A program made the translations under genes and the position numbers. From Diphasiastrum complanatum (taxonomy: Eukaryota; Streptophyta; Lycopodiopsida; Lycopodiales; Lycopodiaceae), in NCBI GenBank assembly GCA_029204225.1, contig CM055111.1, positions 22,527,355 to 22,591,354 on the forward strand: a stretch of DNA of 64,000 nucleotides. The letters run 5' to 3'. Every line of letters starts with the position of its first letter. Position 1 is the stretch's first letter. Shown piece after piece: positions 29,808 to 40,400 of this stretch. A model generated the notes under the pieces. That model saw only the letters and a list, made by a program, of their open reading frames with translations, had not been told where the DNA came from and did no database searches.

Positions 29808-29858
29808 ACACGAAACTCTTCGTGACACGAAACTCTTCGTGACACGAAACTCTTCGTG
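29808..29858 (+). repeat. Three tandem 17 bp hairpin repeats
   Basis: ACACGAAACTCTTCGTG occurs three times head to tail without mismatch. Each unit contains CACGAA and TTCGTG, so each can form a 6 bp stem with a 4-base loop. Confidence 0.9.
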
Positions 29859-30507
29859 CTCCAAAAGGACCAGGAAGATCAAACTAGTACCATGAAGTAC
29901 AACTTCCTGATATGATATGAGGACATAAACAGAAGAGCGTTAGGACGTGTCTAATCTGCCGCTCTTGTAATCTGAGATTAGTTTTAGATTGTTTTATCTA
30001 TCTAATCAAAAATGTTACTCTGAATATATGCATTGCTAGATGCATCAAGAAGAAGATAGTCACAGACACATAATAGACAGAACTGTAAAAGTTTGAGATA
30101 GATCCAGAGTGAGTTTACAGATTAGTAGTAGCTAGTCATATTATTCGTGAGACAGAACATCTCTCTCACCCCAATGCGCTGATATGAAAAACAGACAGTG
30201 CCCAAGAAAGATATTGCAAATTTAGTTCTAATAATAGAAGCTTTTTTGTCAATGCTATGTTCTGTGATGTGTATGATTTGCATTATTAAAATGCATGCTA
30301 GCAGTAGATAAATTTCCACTATTGTTTTACTCAACATTATTTGTTGTTTACAAGTTTAATTTTAACAATAGATTGTCAGAAGCGATCTGGGGCTTGGAAG
30401 AGAATTAGACAACAATCAGTAGCAGTAGCTACTCTTGCCAAGTCGGCTCTATCCGGTCTTCATCGCCAGGAACGTCACAGACTCCCATCAGTGGAACTCC
30501 AAAATTG

Positions 30508-30550
30508 ATTTTGTTTGCGTTTTGTTTTGTTTTGTTTTGTTTTGTTTCAT
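30508..30550 (+). repeat. (TTTTG)n microsatellite
   Basis: Short run of TTTTG units turning into TTTCG/TTTCA variants up to about 30610. Confidence 0.8.
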
Positions 30551-30721
30551 TTCGTTTCGATTCCCATCAATGGTATGAGAGCTCGATTCGTTTCGTTTCG
30601 ATTCATTTAGTTTCGCTTCGAGTTCTCAACATATAGTACATTCTATTGAGAGGTGGAATGGTCACCATAGGTGCATGTCGGTCTACATAGGCCAAATGCC
30701 TCCTTGCTATTTGAGAATTTC

Positions 30722-31314
30722 TCATCGGCAATCTCGGCATAGATGATTAACTCCGTATTGTGCACAATAGGATTCAGATGTTGATGGATCCCCTCGATGT
30801 GGACACTCGGCTCGACGATGTTTTCCTCTACATCCATAGAATCTTACCAAGTCCAGTATACCATCACCTCTAAGTTGATAGGCATACACTGGTAATAGAT
30901 TTCCCTTACGATCTTCCACAAAATAGACTGGTAGGCTATTGTGGTCTTCGTTAGAGTTCGGAGACATGCATGATGATATGACCAATACCTCCACCTTGCC
31001 ACTGGTTGTTGAAGAAACTCGTGATTTGAATGGATCAATCTAACATCCATCCATCGAATGAGCTCCTTGTCGGCTTGATTCTGCTTCTGATCGTTGAACC
31101 TCTATATCTTGTCGTTGAACTTGCTGCTCTGCATTTTGTCCTTGTAAGAAGCATGAATTTTTGATTGGACACCTGGTACTTGGATGATCTCCAAAGTAGA
31201 AGGTACATTTGTCCTTTTCAAAAAAATTAATTGAGCGAGCATAAGCTTGCTAGCAGCCTGAAGTGCAAGGTTCTTGGTCTTCCATTGCACTTGATCCGCT
31301 TGACTCTGCTCCAC
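30722..31314 (-). pseudogene. Gypsy gag zinc-knuckle remnant
   Basis: The minus-strand frame 30994-30722 contains PVYFVEDRKGNLLPVYAYQL and two decayed knuckles, FYGCRGKHRRAEC and CAQYGVNHLCRDC. In each, one of the first two Cys is replaced by an aromatic residue. The spacing equals that of the gag at 19443-20273. Overlapping frames up to 31314 (MEQSQADQVQWKTKNLALQA) probably belong to the same gag. Frameshifts prevent translation. Confidence 0.5.
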
Positions 31315-32137
31315 TTAGTTGCCTCCCACAGGTTTCCATTCTTGATGGATCATCGCTCATTGTTGACTCTTGTTCCTTTGATTTCCCACCTGATGATTCA
31401 TCAGAGCGATAGGAAAAATCCTTCATCCCATGTGAGATTTGTGTCAGAAAGGAGAACAATTTGCGAAAGTCAACATGCCTTGACTCGAAGGACGAACGAC
31501 TCGCGAATCATTCTCAGATCGCAAACATGCCTCCAGGATCGCAAAAACCGCAAAGGGACGCAAAACGAAAAGACACGAAAGAAACGAAAACGAAAGATAT
31601 GAAAGGAAATCTTCCGCGCTGCCAGCTGGCAGCTCAACGGGCTTGGAGTCATAGACTTCACGCCTAGCTAAAATGAGTAGCAACGACGAAGAGTAACTGA
31701 TTAGTTTGTATTAACGAAGAGCATTAACTAGTATTGTAATTCTTTGTTTAGCTATCTTGTAAACTCCACGCAGTGGAGATACATAAATGATTCTCCTAGA
31801 TCATAACGACCAAGAGAAAGATCAGGATACTAGAAACAAAAGAGTTGTGCATGAAAGTCTGCCAATGAGCAGAACACAGTGAAAGAGCAGAGCGTCAGGC
31901 CGCCAACAAGTGAGACACTGACGACCTCGTTCTAAAATCAAACTGATAATACAGTTGCTCTATTTTCATGCACCTATTTGTCTTGTGTCATTTGTCTTGA
32001 TTGCTAGAATGGAATCTGTTCTGTGATATGTAGTCGCATGTCTAGGTTTCTGTGAAGCTTCCGCGCAAAAGAAAATTCAAAGACACAAAATCATTTGCGA
32101 CAAAGAAAACGAAAATGAAAAAGAAAGTTTTGTGACA
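31315..32137 (+). repeat. Copia C 5' LTR region
   Basis: Ends TTTTGTGACA directly before a primer site. The start is not visible because no second LTR is present; it probably lies near 31450. A-rich stretches with repeated GACACGAAAGAAACGAAAACG words lie at 31560-31605. TTGTAAACTCCACGCAGTGG at 31758 could be a transcript end region. Confidence 0.6.
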
Positions 32138-32150
32138 TGGTATCAGAGCC
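32138..32150 (+). other. Copia C primer binding site
   Basis: TGGTATCAGAGCC after CA; initiator tRNA-Met type; 52 bases before the gag start. Confidence 0.88.
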
Positions 32151-32201
32151 TACAGGTTATCACTACTGATATCTTAGCAGTGATTTTCTAGACAACACAA
32201 T

Positions 32202-33395
32202 ATGGCTACAACAATCCATACAAGAGTAGCAATTAGTCTTGATGGTGCAAATTACATAATTTGGAAATTCAAAATCAAAACACTTCTGAAGGGCGAAGGC
32301 ATCTGGTCGGTGACCGAACTCTCAGAGGTGCAGCCTCTATAAGGAGACCTGAGGAGAGTTGAATGGATCATAAAAGATGAGCGTGCAATGGCAATCATCT
32401 TTTCATCCATAAACGAAGATTTATTCATGCAAATTGAAGACTGCAAAAGCAGCCATGCAGTGTGGGAAAGATTAAAAAAAAAGTATGAAGTGAGGACTAC
32501 AGCTTCAGTCATGCACCTTCACAATCAGCTATATTCAATACGATGGGATGTCAACCAGTTGGATCAGCACGTTGAGAAGATCAAAACGATTTTCGCTCAA
32601 CTCGCTGCGTCAGGGCATGATCACCAGGTCCTAGCACCACAGCAGTTGATGTACTTCATGAAATCTCTACCGACGTCCTATCAGTCGTTGAGAATGCTCA
32701 TACTGAGTCTACCAGATATGACATTCGACAAAGCAGTCAGTCTTGTCGCTGATGAGAGACTGATGAGGGACGAAGGAGACAGAAGCAGTGATCAAGAGAA
32801 GGCCCTCTTCATGAAAGGAAAGAAGAAAAACAAGAACAAGCCAAGAATCGAAAAAATGAAGTTCTTGAATCAACAATCTTCTTCTTGTGATCACTGCCAC
32901 AAACTAGGCCATACGGCCAACAAATGCTGGTTCAGTCCAGCAATACCTTGCATGCACTGCAAGAAGAAAGGGCACTCTGCATACGATTGCAGATTTAACC
33001 CAAAAATAAGGAACAAAGTTGAAAAGGCTAATGTTGCAGAGTCATCCAAGGATGCTGATAGAGGTGACGAAGCCTTCATGATACTCGATGAAGCTTCAAC
33101 AAGCTACACTGAACATGACTACGATGTAGTCATTGATTCAGGAGCAACGTCACACATCACCTGCAACAAGAAGATCTTGATCGACTTCAGAGAACTCGAA
33201 AACAACAGAGAAATGATTCTAGGGAATGGGAGCAGACACGCAAAGGCATCGGCACCCTACAACGAACATTGCCAGGCCAAGCAGAGTTGCCAGGAGCACT
33301 CTATGTGCCCTCACTCAAAAAAGATCTGCTGTCAGTCTCCAAGATGGAAGATCTTGGCATTCAAGTTTTGTTCGACAACAACACATGCCGCATGA
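32202..33395 (+). pseudogene. Copia C gag and protease
   Basis: Starts MATTIHTRVAISLDGANYII. One TAA near 32339 interrupts an otherwise open frame to 33395. Gag landmarks are AVWERLKKKYEVRTTASVMH and MKSLPTSYQSLRMLILSLPD. Two intact CCHC knuckles follow, CDHCHKLGHTANKC and CMHCKKKGHSAYDC; the double knuckle is notable. The protease site VVIDSGATSHITCNKK is intact near 33130. A 1-base loss at about 33240 shifts the frame, so the last 50 residues of this frame are not native; the true continuation (LYVPSLKKDLLSVSKMEDLG) is in another frame. It is the best preserved copia gag in the window. Confidence 0.9.
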
Positions 33396-35285
33396 TCGAG
33401 AAAATGACAAACAAATTGTTGACGGTCGAATGAAGAGAAGGAAACCTCTACTAGGTCAAGATAATCAACAACTTTGATAGCATATTAAATGCATCATAAA
33501 ATGAAGATCAGCTTTGGCATAGGAGAATGTATCATCTAAACATGCGGAGCCTGTATGACATGTGAAAGAAAGACATAGTCACAGGTCTCGAGATATCAAG
33601 GCCTGAAACTGAGTTTTACAAAGCTTGTCAAAAAGGCAAGCAACAGTGGAATCCATTCACACATGAGGGAAGAAGAGCCAAGGAAGTTCTTGAGCTCGTC
33701 CACTCTAATGTCTGTGGACCGATGAAGATGGATTCGCTCTCAAGTTTGAGGTATTTTCTAACGTTCATAGATGATTACAACCGGATGACCACGATCTACT
33801 ACCTAAAGAAAAAATCGAAGTGTTTAATTCCTTCAAGAAGTTTGTGGCATTTGCAAAGCGACACACCTCGAAAAAGATACAGATCCTCAGATCTAACAAT
33901 GGAGGTGAATACAAAAGCAAATAATTCTCAAAATTCTGCAAAGAACAGGGGATAGAACACCAGTTCACACCTGCATACACACCAGAATACAATGGTGTTG
34001 CAGAAAGAAGAAACAGAATGCTAGTCAAAGGAGCCAGATGCATGATGGCACAGGCTCAATTGCCAAGTCAATTCTAGGCTAAGGCAATAGCTGCAGCTGT
34101 ACACCTGCAGAATAGATCTACAATGACAGCACTGGAAAACAAGACACCATACAAAATATGGACAAGTAGAAAGCCTAATCTCTCATACGTACGAATGTTT
34201 GGATGTGTAGCATACAAGCACATTTCCAAAGAAAAAAAAAGCAAGCTCGATGAGAAGTCAGAGCAAACGATCATCGTCGGATACTCGAATGGAACACAAG
34301 TGTACAGACTCTACGATCCAACCATGAAAAAGGCTGTTTCGAACAGAGATGTAAAGTTCGATGAGTCCACATTTCCTGGACTAAAAGACGAAAGAGGCCA
34401 TGAGATCTTCACACTGCTGCCTATTCAAGAGGGAGATCGAGGACAAACATCAAATCAGAATGCAGAGCCACAGACTCGAGTGCAACAAGAAGTAGAGGAT
34501 CAACTCCACGAACAAGATATGTTCGAGCAACGACAAAACGAGCCTAGAAGGTCAACAAGACAAAGAAGACCTCCAGATCGCTACTTTGACAATCTTCAGT
34601 GGAGCGAAAACACGCAATTCGAGTACTGCAGCTTCACTGAAGAGCCAGCAACATATCAAGAAGCTATCCAGAGTCTAGAGGGAGAATTCTGGAAGTAGGC
34701 AATGCCAGAGGAGATCGAGTCGATGAGGCGCAACAAGGCATGGACACTAGAGCCATTGCGAGAAAATAGAAACATAGTCGACTGCAAGTGGGTGTACAAG
34801 AAGAAGATGAAATTAGATGGCACCATTGGCCGCTACAAAGCAAAACTTGTCACGAAGGGCTACATGCAGAGATATGGTGCTGATTATTTTGACACATATT
34901 TGTCGATGGTCAAGATGACAAGCATACGACTACTCCTTACATACGCTACACAACACAATCTAGAAATTCACCAGATTGATGTGAAAACAACCTTTCTCCA
35001 TGGAGATCTAGAGAGAGAAATCTTCATGAAGCAGCCTGAAGGTTTTGAAGACCTCAACAATCGACAATATGTCTGTCGGTTGCAAAGATGCATCTATGGT
35101 CTAAAACAGGCATCACGAGCTTGGTATAAGAAGCTCGATGGTCTTCTGAAGTCTCTAGACTTCAATCCTACACAACCATACTGCAATGTCTACATAAAAA
35201 GAGTAGGAAAAGATTTTGTGATACTAACTATCTTCGTGGATGATTCCCTAATGATAGGAAATTCCTTGATGTTGATCAAAGACAC
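33396..35285 (+). pseudogene. Copia C integrase and reverse transcriptase, truncated
   Basis: Pre-integrase is readable at about 33500-33650 (LWHRRMYHLNMRSLYDM; one stop). In the integrase core both catalytic Asp positions are Asn (LVHSNVCGPM, RSNNGGEYKS), while the Glu motif YNGVAERRNR is kept. The frame 34123-34698 is the integrase tail (YKIWTSRKPNLSYVRMFGCV ... SKLDEKSEQTIIVGYS). A TAG at about 34696 precedes RT, 34702-35285: NIVDCKWVYKKKMKLDGTIG, IDVKTTFLHGDLEREIFMKQ, YGLKQASRAWYKKLDGL and catalytic FVDDSLMIG. Coding stops soon after, where the next LTR begins. RNase H and the 3' LTR are missing. Confidence 0.9.
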
Positions 35286-35311
35286 GAAGCCCAATTCCCC
35301 TAATAGGTAGG

Positions 35312-35850
35312 TGTTTGGTCAAGTTTCCTTGAATTTAGGACCAAACTCCTCAATCATGGAGGTAGTTGATCAACCTAACCATAAAAATGGCATAACTCTA
35401 GGGATAGGTAATATTGACATATTGGGGCAAAGAATGTCAATTAGTCTCCTTATTACATGCTCAATTTTCACCTAACTTGAGAGGAGAAGAGCCCTATTGT
35501 ACATACAATCTATTATTCCATAGTGAGGAGATAAAAATTTTAGTACAAATTGGCAATCTTGAGTTCCTTCTACATTTGTCTTGAAATTTTGTGATGCAAT
35601 TGGTAACTAAACTTGATAATTTTCATTCTCTGATAACAAGCCATACTGGAAGCTGTACCACACACGTGTCGGTTTGGATTTCCATGCTTGATCATTTCTT
35701 TTGATTGCTCTTGATTGTGTGATCCATAATTGCTTTTCTAGATCAAAAAATTGGTGACTAGTTTTGTAATAGATAGGTGTATAAATCAATCAATCACTCT
35801 TAGAATTTTATGTAGGCTCATTTATAGTCCTTATTACTATGCTTTCAACA
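35312..35850 (+). repeat. LTR of another element, truncating copia C
   Basis: TGTTTGGTCAAG to CTTTCAACA (TGTT...AACA edges), about 539 bp, followed by a primer site. It has the CACACGTGT word near 35660, like the LTRs at 23220 and 27802, and the sequence after the primer site (AAGTACAAGAGG) matches TAGTACAAGAGG at 24066. So it is probably a distant relative of the non-autonomous element. The left border is an inference. Confidence 0.6.
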
Positions 35851-35863
35851 TGGTATCAGATCC
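35851..35863 (+). other. Primer binding site, one base changed
   Basis: TGGTATCAGATCC follows CA; it differs from TGGTATCAGAGCC at one base. Confidence 0.75.
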
Positions 35864-36684
35864 AAGTACAAGAGGATAATCAATTTTCAACACAAAATCC
35901 ATTTTTAGCAAGTTTGTTGCTAGGAAGCTAGTCTTGAGAGGGTGAGTTGAAAACAAGTCTTGGTGTGGACATTTGTGATCCAAACTTGGTGAGGGTCAGT
36001 TGTAGTACTTCCCACATGCGTGGGAACTTATGTACCTACATTTAATCTTCATTATTCACAAGATCTGATCATGTGTTGTTCATGCACGTTAATTAGGATT
36101 AAACCTTTTTGTAAATAATCTAGTTAAAACTTGTAGGATGTTTATATAAGCATTAGGCCAAGTAAGATTATGTAGGAAATTTTTCTCTTCCACCTTCAAA
36201 CACTATTTCCAAGATCCAAACAAAGACAAGCAAATAGGTTAAGAATGTTAAAACTTGCATTTTTAGACCTTGAAAAGATCTACATGCATGTGAGGTTGCA
36301 CACAAACAAAGCTATGAAGTCCAAACTCAGATTTTGATGAGCAATCTAACTAGCTTTGAAACTTGGCAAGAGCTCATGGCATTGTACACAAAGAGAGATC
36401 AATCCACAAAGTCAAGCATATTTCAAGTACACAAGTGAAAAAACTAAGTGCCATTATTAGCGTCAACATATAATTTATTGAAATTGAGTTGGCCTTATTC
36501 TTTGTTGGGAATCCTCAAGGAAAGGTCAAATACAAATTGATCGATTATTCTTTTTTCTCCTATATGTCCTCTACAATAGGTTTTTGGAGTCAAACTTGTG
36601 ACCTCAAAATATATGAAAGCCAATAGTCTTAACCAAGTCACCAAGTATTGAAAGACAAATTCATTCAATTTTAAGCGTTGAACA
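35864..36684. other. Leader-like and unassigned DNA
   Basis: The first part is the leader of the element above, with the palindromic word CCCACATGCGTGGG at about 36011. No frame of interest. From about 36480 up to the GH105 pseudogene nothing is recognised. Confidence 0.45.
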
Positions 36685-38112
36685 TCATCGTGTCCACAGC
36701 TCAAGGCTCGCCAATAGAAATGAGCCAATACCTTTAGGATCGTTTGTCACCACCTTCTCACTGATGTAGTACTCATAAGTTCCATTTCTGTAAAAGGACT
36801 CACCCCCAAGCCCTACCTTAGCAACTGTGTGGGTGTAACTAACACCTCCATTAGGCCCTAACTGGATAAATTGTTCCTTGATTCCCTCATAGCCTATTTT
36901 GGCGACACGTAGATAACGTGGTGACAAGTATCCCTTGCGTACACCCTTGGCGAGGGCATACACAAACATACAAGACACAGACGATGCAACGTAGTTCCCT
37001 TTTCGTCCACCTTGGTCGAGAACTTGCCACCACACAGCCGAGTTGGGGTCCTGAACCTCGTTGCAAGATTTGCTCAAGGTCATCTCGCTTGGGATGGTGA
37101 AGAGGGAAGAAGTCCAAAGCATCCACAAGGGCCATGGCATACCATCCCACGGGACGGCCACAGAAGACAGGTGACGTGCCCGTTATGGGATTGGCCCAGG
37201 CCTGAAGCCTGGACTCATCCCAGCCATGGTAGAGCAGCCCTGTCTTGTTGTCACAACTGTTCTCCTCCATTCAGATGAACTGCATCGCGATGTCGTCGAG
37301 CTCGTCGTACGTCTCCTGGAATAAGATAGCGTATTCGGCACGGAAAGGCTCGGCCATGAAAAGGTCATCCAGCCACATCTGCCAGGGATATACGAGCTTG
37401 TGCCAATTTCCTCCCTGATGGGTCCTAGGCTGGCTTCTCGTCTGCTCGCGCAACAGTGTTGCAGCGATGCGATACTTCTCCATTTGCTTGTACTTGTACA
37501 GGAACAGCACATTTACACCTGAGCGGATCGAGTCCATGATGTAGTCCTGAGGCCTGTAGGTGGGGATTGATCCATTGTCGGTGAGAGTGCCAACGGGGTT
37601 GGCTCAACTGGTTAGCTTGGCATCCAAAGTTTCTTTGGTCCCAGGTTCGAGCCTCCCCTTGGAAACCAAGAAGCATTGTCGGTGAGGACCAATGGGGTTG
37701 GCTCAATTAGTTAGCTTGACATCCAAAGTTCCTTTGGTCTCAGGTTCGAGCCTCCCCTTGGAAACCAAGAAACATTGTCGGTGAGGAGGACATCTGTTCG
37801 ATTCTGCAGAAAATGGAAGTACTTGACGTCTCTTGTGAAAACCCACATCCTCTGGATGCCAGACAGCAGAGTGCCGCGCTCGTAGTTCCAAATATCGCCT
37901 GGACCAGACGGATTCCACAGCGCCAGCGCCGTGTCTGCCATCCTCACCCACAAGGGAGCGTGCTGCTTCCTAGCTCTACTGTTGCTCCCGAGCAGTGGGC
38001 TGTGGGTTTGATCCGGAGCTCTGCCCGCCACAGCCAGGTGCTGTGATGGCATCCATGTAAGCTTGCACAAGAAGAGGAACAAGAAGAAAGAGAGTGTTAG
38101 AGCAAGCTTCAT
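36685..38112 (-). pseudogene. GH105 unsaturated rhamnogalacturonyl hydrolase, broken and intronless
   Basis: Family enzymes (YteR/GH105) split the unsaturated galacturonyl residue from pectin fragments. The N terminus MKLALTLSFFLFLFLCKLTW looks like a signal peptide, so a secreted protein is likely. Then come WVRMADTALALWNPSGPGDI, NYERGTLLSGIQRMWVFTRD, MDSIRSGVNVLFLYKYKQM, NWHKLVYPWQMWLDDLFMAE, GLLYHGWDESRLQAWANP, CGRPVGWYAMALVDALDFFP, NSAVWWQVLDQGG and TYEYYISEKVVTNDPKGIGS, nearly end to end and without introns. Breaks: a 200 bp insertion of two tRNA-like repeats at 37586-37785 (shifts the frame), TGA at 37271-37273 before MEENSCD, and a small frameshifting deletion near 37062 after DDLEQILQ. 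The Trp usual before GR(A)xGW is Cys. The stop is at 36685. An intronless form suggests a retrocopy or an intronless parent. GH105 is best known from bacteria and fungi; I believe that some non-seed plants carry it. Confidence 0.85.
37586..37785 (+). repeat. Two tandem tRNA-like short repeats (SINE candidate) in GH105
   Basis: Two units of about 88 and 86 bp are separated and flanked by three copies of the 13 bp word CATTGTCGGTGAG (37573, 37674, 37773). The GH105 reading frame needs that word only once. Each unit has an A-box-like TGGCTCAACTGG or TGGCTCAATTAG (37600, 37699) and a B-box-like GGTTCGAGCCT (37644, 37743), about 32 bases apart, as in tRNA genes and tRNA-derived SINEs. The units differ at several positions. 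There is no poly-A tail; they end GGAAACCAAGAAG or GGAAACCAAGAAA. Confidence 0.7.
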
Positions 38113-38720
38113 TGATGAGATAGTTTGGAATGGATTTGTTACTCAGATCATAAAGCAATCACTTTTTTTTTCTGTTTCCTTACTCAGATCAGATCACAAA
38201 GACGGAATGCTGAAGACATGACTCATGTACATACACACCTCCACCACCCTAGTATCTAAGATTTTGAAATGGCCTTGACTCTTCCATGTGAAACAGCCAC
38301 AAGATTATCAAACTTCATTCAGAGTGTTTGAATATGCTTATATGAATGGGGCCAAGTCCACTTCAAATACTGATTCACTTATGTGAACCCCCCCTTAGTT
38401 TTCGAGGCGATGGCCATTTTTAATGCTTAAGTGTCTATTCTGATTTATTGTATATATATAAAGTGACTAAGATTACACTTCACGTCTTATCAGTTCTTAT
38501 GAATTGGTATTTATACACGATGTAAGAATTTACAAGAAGAGTCTAAACTGAACTGTAGGTGATGGACATGATAGTGAGCAGTTACTGTATATAGTGGCAA
38601 GTTCGAACAGTGTTGATACTTTGATAGTGCCGATAGTGCAGGACAGTCAAGAGTGACAATAGTGGACAATCAACAGTGTCGACTATCGATAGTCACAATA
38701 GTGATGACAGTGCCGATTGT
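38113..38720. other. Unassigned DNA with GATAGTG-like degenerate repeats
   Basis: No frame. 38590-38725 is built from repeated words such as GACAGTGCCGATAGTG and GACAATAGTG with many variants. Upstream of GH105 no clear promoter element can be supported. Confidence 0.4.
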
Positions 38721-38724
38721 GTTG

Positions 38725-39070
38725 ACTTCAAACTCGGTTTGTAACCATAGTAGGCTTTGATGGGAGTCTTGGAGTCAACAACTTTGGTGCTCGAATAATT
38801 TTGCAGATAGCATGCAGTAGAAATAGCTTCAACCCAAAATTTCTTTGGTAGTTGAGTATTTGTTAGCTTTTTTCATGTTGCATCTGATAGTGTTAGTTCT
38901 TCCTTTTGGCTACTCCATTTTGTTGTGGGATGTAGTTGGTGGTGAACTGATGATGCATGCCTCACAAAGACAGATAGTCAAACATTTCATCTGACATATA
39001 TTTTCTCCCACAATCAATGTGTAGGGACTTAATCTTCTGATCAGTCTGTGTCTCAACAGACTATTTGAAT
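38725..39070 (-). pseudogene. Copia integrase remnant
   Basis: The minus strand reads DQKIKSLHIDCGRKYMSDEM, then MHHQFTTNYIPQQNGVAKRK, a stop, and NFGLKLFLLHAIC. After a shift it reads TKVVDSKTPIKAYYGYKPSL. The Asp motif is DCGRKY and the Glu motif is damaged to NGVAKRKN (Glu to Lys), so the enzyme is dead. There are several stops. Confidence 0.8.
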
Positions 39071-39082
39071 TTTTTGAAGTAG

Positions 39083-40400
39083 TTATTCTTGATGAACCAA
39101 TAGAGAAAATTTGACCTTGGAAAGGGCCCTATAATGATTGCCACGTAGGATGAAATTTTTTTGGGAATGTAAAAAAAGATCACAACTTTCGTACATCAGC
39201 TCAGATAAGTGTGTTTCACAGAGTTTATGCAGAGCTTCGTGGCATAGTTGTAGAGATTTGGACTCATTAAGATGTTGCGTGGTGGTTATCCTTAATGAAG
39301 GAACTAAAAACTCTACTGGCATTACAACATCCTGACCATATACCAATTGAAAGGGTGTTTGATCAGTGCTTCCTTTATATGTTGTCCTGAATGCCCATAG
39401 TGTAGCATGCAGCTTATGTTCCCAATCCGATCTGCTAGCTTCAACTGTTTTCGTGAGCACGCTACACAGGATCTTATTGGATGATTCTACTTGCCCATTA
39501 CCACAAGGATAATAAGGCGTACTGGTTCTGTGGATCACGAAAAATTCCTCCAACTTCCTATAATAGTTAGCATGACCTATGAAAATGTAGACCTCGCGGA
39601 TCATCCCCGGTGGTGGTAGATCAACAATGATCCTGATCTTAGATAGATCTGTGGCGATCCCGTGTCTTGACACTATATGGCCGAGAATGAAGCCATGTGT
39701 CACCCAAAATTGACATTTTTCTGGATTCAGGGAGATCTTATATTCACAGCATTTTTGTAACACCTTCTCCAAGTTGAATAAGTGTTCTGAGTCTAGTCCA
39801 TGCATGCACAGATCAGCCAAGAAAAATTCCAGATTTTTTTGCAAATAATCTTTGAATGTCGCCTGCATGACTCACTGGAAAGTGCTTGGGGCATTGCAAA
39901 GTCTAAATGGCATCACTTTATAGGCATAGGTTCCCCATTCAGTGGGGAATGCTGTTTTGTGTTGGTCTTGGGGGGCTATCTTCACCTGATTGTAGCCACT
40001 GAAGCCATCCAAAAAACTCTAGGCTTCGGCGCCAACTACCCTATTGAGGACACTTTCCGTAAATGGTAAAGGAAAATGGTCCTTTTTGGTGACTGCATTT
40101 AGCGCTTTCAAATTCACACAAATCCGCATTTTGTCGTTCTTCTTGGGTACTATAACTATCGGTGATACCCATTTTGTGTGCTCAATTTCATAGATAAAAT
40201 CTGCATCCATTAGTTTTTGCAACTCTCGCTTGATCAGTTGTATATAATTCGGGTTGCAGCGGTAGTAACGGCTTACCTTGGGGACTGTTTCGTCTACCAA
40301 GGGTATGGTGTGTTGGACTACTATTGGTGGAATGCCCTTCAGGTCACTATAACTCCAGGCAAAATAGTCTTTATATTCCACCAACAACGATCGTAGTCTC
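39083..40400 (-). pseudogene. Gypsy RT joined in frame to integrase by internal deletion
   Basis: RT starts near 40387 (MLVEYKDYFAWSYSDLKGIP) and runs through VSPIVIVPKKNDKMRICVNL, SFLDGFSGYNQVKIAPQDQH and LCNAPSTFQ, with stops near 40019 and 39872. The catalytic box is ruined (FFLADL in place of YxDD). From 39868 the frame MQATFKDYLQKNLEFFLADL is open for 261 residues. It passes from the end of RT (FIGHANYYRKLEEF) directly into integrase (FVIHRTSTPYYPCGNGQVES), so RNase H, the zinc domain and the first two integrase acids are deleted without loss of frame. The relation to the element at 11617-21165 is close. Confidence 0.85.

Larger units (their letters stand above)
29291..30720. other. Copia B 3' region and LTR-like DNA, non-coding
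   Basis: No coding signal. 29500-29760 carries repeated words of the type TTTTTCGCATTTTTGC, AGTGACACTGCC and GCGACACTGTC that resemble the LTR repeats at 3545-3660, 22680-22850, 42000-42180 and 63840-64000. A degenerate primer-site-like TGGTATGAGAGC lies at about 30569. The exact LTR borders are not visible. Confidence 0.5.

Noticed and set aside
29808-29858. CRISPR-like short repeats
   Set aside because: Only three units with no spacers, in plant retroelement DNA.
36887-37512. Overlapping plus and minus frames in the GH105 region
   Set aside because: Shadows or out-of-frame readings of the GH105 pseudogene, except the three minus frames used in its annotation.
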